A stretch of 8,430 nt of DNA from Collinsella aerofaciens (GTDB lineage: Bacteria > Actinomycetota > Coriobacteriia > Coriobacteriales > Coriobacteriaceae): the NCBI GenBank assembly GCA_008671285.1, contig RPYR01000269.1, forward strand, positions 1-8,430, in the 5' to 3' direction. A program made the position numbers and the translations under genes. Below are positions 1 through 6,113 of this stretch, one piece after another. Positions within the stretch are counted from its first letter, which is position 1; every line of letters starts with the position of its first letter. The notes below the pieces were generated by a model. It was given only the letters and a program-made list of their open reading frames with translations, was not told the DNA's origin and searched no databases.

Positions 1-2
1 AT

Positions 3-932
3 TTGCAGATTGTCGTTGTCTGCCGCGATGCTGCGCCCGGTGTGCGCCATTCGCTTCAAGTTGCTGCCGACAGGGACATTCATATTGATTTGATTGACGT
101 CGAGGACGCGAAGCGCGGTGCTTGTCTTCGTGCCGGTTTTGATACCTCGCGCGGCTCTCAAATCATCGCCATGAACGCCGATGAGTGGTTTGCTCCGCAG
201 GCCCTTTCCAAGATGGTCGATATCGCGTGCGATACTGCGGCAGACATTGTGCTCCCCTCGGTGTCGCTCGATCGATACGATGCGCATCGCGAGCGTCATT
301 CGCGCGTCTTGGATGCTGCCTCTATTGCCATAGAAGACGAGTCTTCTATGGTGACTGGGCTGCCCCAGTTGATTTTGGGCGGCCTAGTCGCTCAGACCTC
401 TGGCGTGATGTATAGCCGTCCGCTGTTTGAGGCATGCCTGTCGCGCGGCAAGGCGTACCGTACGGTTGAGTTTATGGCTTATGCGCTCTCGCAGGCACGA
501 TTCGTGTCCGGCTGCGGCGACGCTTGTTTCCACGCGGCGGCACCTAAGCTTATAGATGCCTTTGATCCCACCATGTATGCCAGGATATCCGATGACACTC
601 GAGCGCTCGACAAGCTTGCGGACTCTCTCTCGGAAGCAGACAGCGGTGGTCGGCTCAAGCTGGCAAGCCAAAAGTTCTACTTTGCCGGACTGGTCGCCTG
701 CATCGAGAATTTGTGTCTGAGCCCGCATGGGGTGTCGTCAATCGAGCGTTCCGCCCGCATGCGTGATATGCTCGATGCGCCTCGAACCCGTCAGATGGTC
801 GCTGCGCTCAAGGATAACCATCGGGGGCTCGGTCTGTTGTTTGGGCCGATCGCCAGCGCCAAGCCCGCGCGCTGCGTGATGTGTACGCATCTGGCAGCTT
901 TTCTTAACCGGACGAGCACAAAAACCGCCTAA
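3..932 (+). CDS. Family 2-like glycosyltransferase, 5' end cut by window edge
   Basis: The reading frame is open to the left edge and ends at TAA 930-932, giving 309 visible residues. The TTG at position 3 is probably internal, because the visible start (QIVVVCRDA) aligns with the middle strand of a GT-A fold and the usual VSVIIPVYN opening is missing. Counting from base 3, residues 44-63 (AGFDTSRGSQIIAMNADEWF) match the family pattern 'AxGxYIxFLDSDDW'. This is the nucleotide-sugar and metal binding site of GT2 enzymes, which transfer sugars to polysaccharide or lipid acceptors at the cytoplasmic face of the membrane. The DxD motif reads N58-A59-D60, so its first Asp is replaced. No membrane segment is visible. 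The C-terminal 100 residues are helical-looking and I do not recognise them. The substrate cannot be inferred. Family assignment is fairly sure; catalytic activity is uncertain. Confidence 0.68.
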   Translation: MQIVVVCRDAAPGVRHSLQVAADRDIHIDLIDVEDAKRGACLRAGFDTSRGSQIIAMNADEWFAPQALSKMVDIACDTAADIVLPSVSLDRYDAHRERHSRVLDAASIAIEDESSMVTGLPQLILGGLVAQTSGVMYSRPLFEACLSRGKAYRTVEFMAYALSQARFVSGCGDACFHAAAPKLIDAFDPTMYARISDDTRALDKLADSLSEADSGGRLKLASQKFYFAGLVACIENLCLSPHGVSSIERSARMRDMLDAPRTRQMVAALKDNHRGLGLLFGPIASAKPARCVMCTHLAAFLNRTSTKTA

Positions 933-938
933 ACGGCT

Positions 939-976
939 CATTTCGAAACAAACTTGCATAGAATTGTTTCGAAATG
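939..976. repeat. 13-bp perfect inverted repeat with nested TTTCGAAA palindromes
   Basis: The arms CATTTCGAAACAA (939-951) and TTGTTTCGAAATG (964-976) are perfect reverse complements separated by 12 bases. Each arm contains its own 8-bp palindrome TTTCGAAA (941-948 and 967-974), with centres 26 bp apart. It lies 6 bases after the glycosyltransferase stop and 88 bases before the argR start. A good U-run does not follow, so a rho-independent terminator is possible but weak. A paired protein-binding site upstream of argR is the alternative. Confidence 0.6.
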
Positions 977-1016
977 CGTTCTTATACACAAAAGCCTTCA
1001 AATAGCGTTAAACTAT

Positions 1017-1031
1017 TCAATCACTGATTGA
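1017..1031. promoter_or_regulatory. 15-bp palindrome upstream of argR, candidate operator
   Basis: TCAATCA (1017-1023), a single C, then TGATTGA (1025-1031) form a perfect 7-1-7 dyad. It ends 33 bases before the argR ATG, in an AT-rich stretch where the promoter or transcription start should lie. ArgR proteins often repress their own gene through AT-rich 18-bp dyads, so autoregulation is plausible. The match to the classical TGAAT-N4-ATTCA box is poor. I could not pin down a convincing -35/-10 pair here. Confidence 0.4.
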
Positions 1032-1064
1032 TTGTCTCCGCCATCTTTTGGAGAGAGGGTTTGT

Positions 1065-1502
1065 ATGGCTAAAAAACGCAATGGGCGCCAGGATGCCATT
1101 AGAGATATTGTGCGCAATAAGGACGTCCGCACGCAGCGCGTGCTGGTCGATGAGCTCCGCGCTATGGGCTTTGATTGCACGCAGGCGACTGTCTCTCGCG
1201 ATATTGCCGATATGGGGCTGCGTAAGCTCCCTGAGGGCATCTATGTTCTGGCAGAGGACCTGCACCTGCAGCGTATGGTTTCCGAGCTCGTTACGGGCGT
1301 TCTGCGTACCGATAATCTGGTTATGATCAAGGCTCAGCCTGGCACGGCTTCCGGCATCGCCGCCGCCGTTGATGCGGCAGAGTTGCCCGATGTGCTTGGC
1401 TCGCTTGCCGGCAACGATACGATTTTGGTCATTGCCCAGACGGCCGAGGACGGCGAGCGTCTTGAGGCGCTGATCAATAAGCTGAGCAATTCTCGCAAGT
1501 AG
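1065..1502 (+). CDS. argR: Arginine repressor ArgR
   Basis: This is a 145-residue, full-length ArgR/AhrC protein. The family forms hexamers that bind arginine and repress arginine biosynthesis genes or activate catabolic ones. Residues 1-65 form the winged helix, with the recognition segment ATVSRDI at 41-47 (the conserved Ser-Arg pair is S44-R45). Residues 75-145 form the oligomerisation and arginine-binding domain, with PGTASGIAAAVD at 92-103 and AGNDTI at 115-120. In well-studied members the second motif reads GDDT; here the first Asp is Asn117. The ATG at 1065 is chosen because the purine-rich GGAGAGAGGG (1050-1059) lies 5 bases upstream. A TTG at 1032 would add 11 residues and has no such site. 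No arginine biosynthesis gene is adjacent, and the gene appears to be transcribed alone, with terminators on its 3' side. Confidence 0.96.
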   Translation: MAKKRNGRQDAIRDIVRNKDVRTQRVLVDELRAMGFDCTQATVSRDIADMGLRKLPEGIYVLAEDLHLQRMVSELVTGVLRTDNLVMIKAQPGTASGIAAAVDAAELPDVLGSLAGNDTILVIAQTAEDGERLEALINKLSNSRK

Positions 1503-1552
1503 GCGTGCGGGTCGTGCGCTCGGCACTGTGTGCGTGACATGGTGGCTTGTAA

Positions 1553-1590
1553 GGGGGCATCGACGTTGGTCGGTACCCCCTATATTGTTT
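1553..1590 (+). terminator. Rho-independent terminator of argR
   Basis: GGGGG (1553-1557) pairs with CCCCC (1576-1580), and CGAC (1561-1564) pairs with GTCG (1569-1572) across a GTTG loop. One mismatch and a wobble lie between the two stems. The U-rich TATATTGTTT (1581-1590) follows. The hairpin sits about 50 bases after the argR stop and reads in the argR direction. Confidence 0.7.
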
Positions 1591-1629
1591 GCCGGTATAA
1601 AGACCGTCCACCAGGTCGCTTTAAACTAA

Positions 1630-1668
1630 AAGGCCCCCGAGCACTTTAATAAGCTGCTCGGGGGCCTT
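1630..1668. terminator. Strong stem-loop between convergent genes, terminator for the minus-strand gene
   Basis: A perfect 14-bp stem is formed by 1630-1643 (AAGGCCCCCGAGCA) and 1655-1668, with an 11-base loop. On the minus strand the stem is followed by TTTTAGTTTAA, a reasonable U-tract, so it mainly terminates the penicillin-binding protein gene whose stop is 24 bases away. On the plus strand it can act as a back-up for argR, but the T-run there is poor (CCTTGTTG). Confidence 0.85.
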
Positions 1669-1691
1669 GTTGCTAATGGCCGGATGAATTT

Positions 1692-3896
1692 CTAGCCAAC
1701 AGTATCGTCAGGCGTGGGCGAGGGGTCGGGAGTGGGCGTAGGCGTGGGCGTGGGCGTGCCGCCATCGCCGCCGGTCGAACCACCAGTGGAACCGCCCGTC
1801 GAGCCACCGGTCGTACCGGTGTCGCCGGTGGTGTCGCCGCCCGTAGTCTCGGTGGTCGTCGTGGTAGTCGTTGTGGTGGTTTCCTCTTCGTCCTCCTCTT
1901 CGTCCTCGTTCTCGTCCTTGTCGTCGTTCTCCGTCTTCTTGGAGTTGTTGGTGCCGTAGAACTTCCAGACGCTGTTGTTCTTGTAGGTGGGCGCCGTTCC
2001 GGTCGCAAACTCCTCGCGCTCGGTACCGGTCAGAACGGTGTTCATAAACCGCTTAAAGACAGGCAGGTTGGTGCTGTCGCCCAGCAGGTCTGTGCCGTAT
2101 TTTTGGATGGGGATCTCGCCCGCGGAATAGCCGGTCCACAGGGCGCACGCCAGCTGCGGGGTATAGCCGCAGAACCACAGGTTGGTGGTGTTGTCGGTGG
2201 TGCCCGTCTTGCCGGCATAGGGCTGGTTGACGCTCAGGGCACCGGCAGCACCCGTACCGCCGCCCTGCATGACGCCGGACAGAACATCGGTGACCGCGGC
2301 GGCCTCGCCCTCGGTAAGCACCTGTGAGGGATTGTCGGTGTGCTGGTACAGCACCGAACCGGTACGAGAGTCAATCTCGGTGATGGCGATCGGCTGGCGA
2401 TAGTAGCCGCCGTTGGCAAACGTCGCGTAGGCGGCGGCCATCTCGAGCGGCGAGATCGAGCCGGTGCCGAGCGTCATGACGGGAACGTCCTCGATGTTGT
2501 CCTTGGCGGGATCGATGCCGAGCTTTTTGACGAGCGAGATGATCTTGCTGTTGCCGACGGCTTCCGCCACCTGGATGTAGCCGGTGTTGGAGGAGTATGC
2601 CGTCGCCTGCTTAAGCGTGATGTTGCCATAGCTATGGTTGGCGTAGTTTTGGACCTCGGTCGTGGTGCCCTTGGCCTTGAGCGGCGAGTTGCAGTTGAGG
2701 GTGACGTTGGGGTTCATGCCGTTTTGGATGGCAGTTGCCAGTGTAAAGGCCTTGAAGGTGGAGCCGACGGGACGCTTGGCCGTGGCATGGTTTACGTGGT
2801 TCTCGTCGGCGTTGTAGTCGTAGCCGCCCACCATGCACTTGATGTAGCCGGTCTTGGGGTCGACGACGACCATGCCCATGTCCAGGCCGTCGAGTGAGAG
2901 CGTGTCGAGCTGCTCGCGGACGGCATTCTCTGCCACCTGCTGCATCGTGGGGTCGATGGTGGTCTTGACGGTCAGACCGCCCTTAAAGAGCACGTCGGTC
3001 GAGAACTCCTGCTCCAGCAGCTGCTTAACATAGGCGACAAAGTAGGGCTGCGAGTATACGTCGACGCCGCTGCCCGAAATCTCGGTCACGTTGAGGGTGA
3101 TGGGCTCGGCCTGTGCGGCATCGTGCTCCTCCTGGGTGATGTGGCCCAGGCGCAGCATGTTGTCGAGGACCTTGTTGCGGCGAGACAGTGCCAGGTCGGG
3201 ATTGACCGTGGGGTCGTACTGCGAAGGCGAGTTGGGAAGGCCGATGAGCAGTGCGGCTTCGCTCAGGGTGAGGTCGGCGGCGCTCTTGGATAGGTAGGTC
3301 TCGGCGGCGGCCTCGATACCGTAGCCGCCGTGGCCGTAATAGATGGTGTTGAGGTACATCATGAGGATCTCGTCTTTGGAGTACATGTCCTCCATCTTTA
3401 CGGCGATGTAGGCCTCGCGCACCTTACGCTCGATGGTCGAGTCGAACTGCTCCTCCTGCAGGATGGTGTTGCGCACCAGCTGCTGGGTGATAGTCGAGGC
3501 ACCTTCGTGCCCGCCGCCGAGGGTTGCCACCGCAGCACGCGCGATACCCCACAGGTCGATACCGCCGTGCTCGTAGAAGCGCTCGTCCTCGACGTCAACG
3601 GTGCCCTGCAGCACGTAGGGGGAGACCTCGTCCTTGGTGATGGACTTGCGGTTTTGCGTGTAGAAGCTCGCGATCTTGTTGCCGTTGCAGTCGACGATCT
3701 CGGTGGGCTCGCTCACCAGATACGCGTTAGCGTCGGTGTAGTCGGGCAGATCGGACAGCCAGCGGTTGACGTTGCCGACCATGCCGATGCCAAATGCCAC
3801 GCCCGCGATAAGCAAAAAGCCCAAAAACGAGAGCAGGATTATGGGCAGAGCATGCGTCTTTGAACGGCTGCGTCCCTGTCGTTGGCGAGGACCCAT
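1692..3896 (-). CDS. Bifunctional class A penicillin-binding protein (PBP1A-like)
   Basis: This 734-residue membrane enzyme polymerises lipid II glycan strands and cross-links the stem peptides outside the cell. A basic cytoplasmic tail (1-15) precedes one membrane anchor (about 16-41). The GT51 transglycosylase domain shows EDERFYEHGG at 103-112 (catalytic Glu103), GASTITQQL at 132-140, RKVRE at 157-161 and the YLNTIYYG region at 181-188. The transpeptidase domain has S379-TFK, S435-S-N and K563-TG, so both activities look intact. From about residue 650 a low-complexity tail runs to the end: an acidic stretch at 656-672, ten Thr at 673-682, GGST repeats at 697-710 and Thr-Pro repeats at 714-723. 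The ATG at 3896 is chosen because GGAGG lies 7 bases upstream on the minus strand and it leaves a normal N-terminus. A further 41 in-frame upstream residues (from 4019) are atypical. The gene ends convergently with argR and is divergent from the U32 gene. Confidence 0.95.
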   Translation of the reverse strand: MGPRQRQGRSRSKTHALPIILLSFLGFLLIAGVAFGIGMVGNVNRWLSDLPDYTDANAYLVSEPTEIVDCNGNKIASFYTQNRKSITKDEVSPYVLQGTVDVEDERFYEHGGIDLWGIARAAVATLGGGHEGASTITQQLVRNTILQEEQFDSTIERKVREAYIAVKMEDMYSKDEILMMYLNTIYYGHGGYGIEAAAETYLSKSAADLTLSEAALLIGLPNSPSQYDPTVNPDLALSRRNKVLDNMLRLGHITQEEHDAAQAEPITLNVTEISGSGVDVYSQPYFVAYVKQLLEQEFSTDVLFKGGLTVKTTIDPTMQQVAENAVREQLDTLSLDGLDMGMVVVDPKTGYIKCMVGGYDYNADENHVNHATAKRPVGSTFKAFTLATAIQNGMNPNVTLNCNSPLKAKGTTTEVQNYANHSYGNITLKQATAYSSNTGYIQVAEAVGNSKIISLVKKLGIDPAKDNIEDVPVMTLGTGSISPLEMAAAYATFANGGYYRQPIAITEIDSRTGSVLYQHTDNPSQVLTEGEAAAVTDVLSGVMQGGGTGAAGALSVNQPYAGKTGTTDNTTNLWFCGYTPQLACALWTGYSAGEIPIQKYGTDLLGDSTNLPVFKRFMNTVLTGTEREEFATGTAPTYKNNSVWKFYGTNNSKKTENDDKDENEDEEEDEEETTTTTTTTTTETTGGDTTGDTGTTGGSTGGSTGGSTGGDGGTPTPTPTPTPDPSPTPDDTVG
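1732..1758. repeat. Hexanucleotide tandem repeat coding Thr-Pro repeats
   Basis: Four units of GTRGGC (1732-1755, one of them GTAGGC) plus GTG lie inside the 3' end of the penicillin-binding protein gene. Read on the minus strand they encode the alternating Thr-Pro segment near the C-terminus. A whole-unit gain or loss would keep the frame and change the tail by two residues per unit. Confidence 0.7.
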
Positions 3897-4058
3897 ATAT
3901 TGACCTCCAGGTATGTCGTGCCGGACGGTGGATGTGCCGTCGGGGCAGGATGGACATAAGTTATTACACGATAAACCAAACGGGGCGCGCGAGGCCTCGT
4001 GTATGCTGGAAGACGGCATTTTTCAGAGTGAATGCATACCTTGGTAAGGAGTTTTCCG
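3897..4058. other. Divergent intergenic region with a 10-bp palindrome
   Basis: These 162 bases must hold the starts of both the minus-strand penicillin-binding protein gene and the plus-strand U32 gene. A perfect palindrome CGAGGCCTCG lies at 3990-3999. TATGCT at 4002-4007 could be a -10 for the U32 gene but has no good -35. On the minus strand a small hairpin (GACGG 3924-3928 with CCGTC 3937-3941) lies in the leader before the ribosome binding site. I found no convincing promoter for either direction. Confidence 0.35.
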
Positions 4059-6017
4059 ATGGCGATTCGGGCTATGGGGCCGAGCGGACAATACGAGACT
4101 GGATTGGATGCTACCGGTGCGGCGCTGCCCGAGCTGCTGGCGCCGGCGGGCGGACTCGACCAGATGCTTGCGGCCATCGCCGCGGGTGCCGATGCCATCT
4201 ATGCGGGGTTGGGCGGCTTTAACGCCCGCGTGAGCGCGCACGGTTTTACCGATGACGAGTTTGCGCGCGGCTGCGCCGTGGCGCATGTCCATGGCGTGCG
4301 TGTGTACGTGACGCTCAACGTGTTCGTGTTTGACGATGAGTTGTCCGACGCGGTGGCGTTGGGAGCTCATGCACTGGAGCTGGGCGCCGATGCTCTGATT
4401 GTCGCCGATGCTGGGCTGGCCTGTGCGCTGCGCGCGGCGATTCCCGGGGTCGAGATTCACCTGTCCACGCAGGCGGGCGCTCATAGCGAGGGTGCCGTGC
4501 GTCTTGCCGCCGATGAGCTGGGGGTCGAGCGCGTGACGACGGCACGCGAGCTGACGGTCGACGAGATTGCGGCGCTATGTGCCACGGGCGTGCCCATCGA
4601 GGTATTCTGCCACGGTGCGATTTGCATCGGCTATTCGGGGGCGTGCGAGTTCTCGGCCCTGCGGCGTGGACGATCGGCGATGCGCGGCGACTGCACGCAG
4701 CCGTGCCGTCTGGCGTACGACCTAGTGGACGAGGCGGGGCAGAGCGTTGTCGCCGTTGAGGGGGATCGTCTGCTGTGTCCGCATGACTATCTGGGTATTG
4801 CGCATCTGCCCGAGCTTGTAGATGCTGGCGTTGCGTCGCTCAAGATCGAGGGACGCATGAAGAACCCCGATTACGTATTCAACGTGGTGCGGGTTTGGCG
4901 CCGGGCGCTCGATATGCTGCGCGACGGCGCGTGGGACCCCGGTGCCGTGGAAGAGCTTGAGCGCGAGCTGGGAAGGTCGTTTAACCGTGGGTTTACCGAT
5001 GCGTACCTGCGAGGGCGTTCGGGTGCCGAGCTGATGAGCTTTGAGCGTGCAATTAACCAGGGCGTGCGCGTGGGGCGCTTGGTCGCTGTGGGCCACGAAG
5101 AGGTGACCGTTGAGCTCGATGCCGCCGTGGCGGCGGGTGACACGCTCGAGATTCGGTTCTATCCGGGTGTCGACGCGCGTCCCGATGTGCCCAAGCGCTG
5201 GCCGCAGGTGCCCTGCCCGGTGGATGCCGCAGCGGGGAAGCGCGTCGTCGTGCATTGCAAGCGTAAGGTGGACGCGGGCTGCGAGGTATACCTGATTCGT
5301 AGCGCCGGCGTGTTGGATCAGACGGCGGCGGTGTTGGAGCGCATGCGGGCCGAGGCGGATGCGATTGCGCCCGTTGCACGTTCCGTTGAGGTGCTGCCCT
5401 TTGAGGACGTTGCGGTGGATAGCGGTGCGTCGCCGGAGTTGGTGGAGTGCGCGGTTCCCGCTCGCATGGTTTTTGCTTGGCAGCTGATGGATACCGACCC
5501 GCGCAGAGAACTCGATTTGTCCGACACCGTTGTGGTGCTTGACGAGGTGTGCCGCACGGGTGACGCGGACCGGACCCGCTCGCTGATGCAGCGTGCCGGG
5601 CGCGTCGTCTGCCGCAACCTGGGACAGGTGGTGATTGCTCGCGAGCTGGGCGTGACGTTTGACGTGGCGGCGCCGGTGTTCTGCGCGAATCGGGCCACGC
5701 TTACCTGGCTGCGCGGACTCGGTGCGGGGCGGGTGTACTTGCCGGCCGAGTTGCTCGGCAATGATGTGGAGCGTATTGCCGAACTGGCTGCTGAACCCGG
5801 CGTCTGGGGTCCGGTCGACGCCGACCGTCCCGAGCTTATGGTGTGCGAGCACTGCCTGCTGACCGCCGAGGGCGTCTGCGCTACCGATGCGACGGGACAG
5901 GTCCGTTGCCGCGACTGCTTGCGCCGTCGGCAGGTACGCTATCTGGTCGAGCGTGACGGTACACGTCTGCCGGTCGCCGTTGACGCGTGCGGCAGGACGA
6001 GGATTTTCCTGTCGTAG
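4059..6017 (+). CDS. U32-family protein, large form with DUF3656-like region (RlhA-like)
   Basis: The 652-residue product opens with ELLAPAGGLDQMLAAIAAG (25-43), the first strand and helix of the U32 barrel. It carries the family signature EVFCHGAICIGYSGAC (181-196), followed by GDCTQPC (210-216). Cysteines 184, 189, 196, 212 and 216 lie in this cluster, which is linked to iron-sulfur-dependent activity in characterised members. The family was first called 'peptidase', but members such as E. coli RlhA (about 650 residues) and TrhP hydroxylate cytidine in 23S rRNA or uridine in tRNA. The length and the middle region (roughly 330-440) fit the larger RlhA-like branch. A second Cys cluster lies near the C-terminus (596, 599, 607, 617, 620). 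The ATG at 4059 is chosen because TAAGGAG ends 7 bases upstream; an ATG at 4032 lacks this. I cannot tell the RNA target from sequence, so no symbol is given. Confidence 0.88.
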   Translation: MAIRAMGPSGQYETGLDATGAALPELLAPAGGLDQMLAAIAAGADAIYAGLGGFNARVSAHGFTDDEFARGCAVAHVHGVRVYVTLNVFVFDDELSDAVALGAHALELGADALIVADAGLACALRAAIPGVEIHLSTQAGAHSEGAVRLAADELGVERVTTARELTVDEIAALCATGVPIEVFCHGAICIGYSGACEFSALRRGRSAMRGDCTQPCRLAYDLVDEAGQSVVAVEGDRLLCPHDYLGIAHLPELVDAGVASLKIEGRMKNPDYVFNVVRVWRRALDMLRDGAWDPGAVEELERELGRSFNRGFTDAYLRGRSGAELMSFERAINQGVRVGRLVAVGHEEVTVELDAAVAAGDTLEIRFYPGVDARPDVPKRWPQVPCPVDAAAGKRVVVHCKRKVDAGCEVYLIRSAGVLDQTAAVLERMRAEADAIAPVARSVEVLPFEDVAVDSGASPELVECAVPARMVFAWQLMDTDPRRELDLSDTVVVLDEVCRTGDADRTRSLMQRAGRVVCRNLGQVVIARELGVTFDVAAPVFCANRATLTWLRGLGAGRVYLPAELLGNDVERIAELAAEPGVWGPVDADRPELMVCEHCLLTAEGVCATDATGQVRCRDCLRRRQVRYLVERDGTRLPVAVDACGRTRIFLS

Positions 6018-6036
6018 GTGCCGCGTCGCGTCAGTT

Positions 6037-6045
6037 TGTTATCAT
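6037..6045 (+). promoter_or_regulatory. Extended -10 promoter candidate for tyrS
   Basis: TG (6037-6038), one base, then TATCAT (6040-6045) fits the extended -10 pattern TGnTATAAT with one mismatch. No good -35 lies 16-18 bases upstream, which is common for extended -10 promoters. It begins 20 bases after the U32 stop, so tyrS probably has its own start, near 6052, with a leader of about 60 bases. No terminator separates the U32 gene from tyrS, so read-through is also possible. Confidence 0.5.
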
Positions 6046-6065
6046 ATGAGAGTTTATGGACTTCC

Positions 6066-6106
6066 AGCACCGCCGTATCCGGTGAGGGTGCTATAGCAAA
6101 AGGAGG
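6066..6106 (+). promoter_or_regulatory. tyrS leader hairpin followed by AGGAGG ribosome binding site
   Basis: AGCACC (6066-6071) pairs with GGTGCT (6087-6092), and an inner CCG (6073-6075) pairs with CGG (6080-6082). A perfect Shine-Dalgarno AGGAGG lies at 6101-6106, 8 bases after the stem. The leader is too short for a T-box and shows no TGGNACC motif. The hairpin may affect ribosome access. The position of the AGGAGG is what points to the unusual tyrS start. Confidence 0.5.
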
Positions 6107-6113
6107 CTACCCA

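Noticed and set aside
952..1064. Sigma70-type promoter for argR
   Set aside because: TTGCAT (954-959), TATACA (983-988) and TAAACT (1009-1014) are possible elements, but no pair has a spacing of 16-18 bases, so I did not call one.
2340..2897. 185-residue plus-strand frame inside the penicillin-binding protein gene
   Set aside because: It is antisense to the transpeptidase domain, whose motifs are intact. It looks like a composition shadow.
3897..4019. 41-residue N-terminal extension of the penicillin-binding protein
   Set aside because: It has no ribosome site and its sequence is unlike the family. The ATG at 3896 has GGAGG at good spacing and gives the usual short basic tail before the anchor.
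4722..5852. 376-residue open frame on the minus strand inside the U32 gene
   Set aside because: The plus strand encodes a conserved family with signature motifs. The minus frame has no ribosome site or known domain and reflects high GC.
6018..6113. GTG at 6018 as the tyrS start, or a T-box leader before tyrS
   Set aside because: The GTG start would place the candidate promoter, hairpin and AGGAGG inside the coding region and add residues not typical of the family. The 96-base gap is too short for a T-box and lacks its TGGNACC motif.
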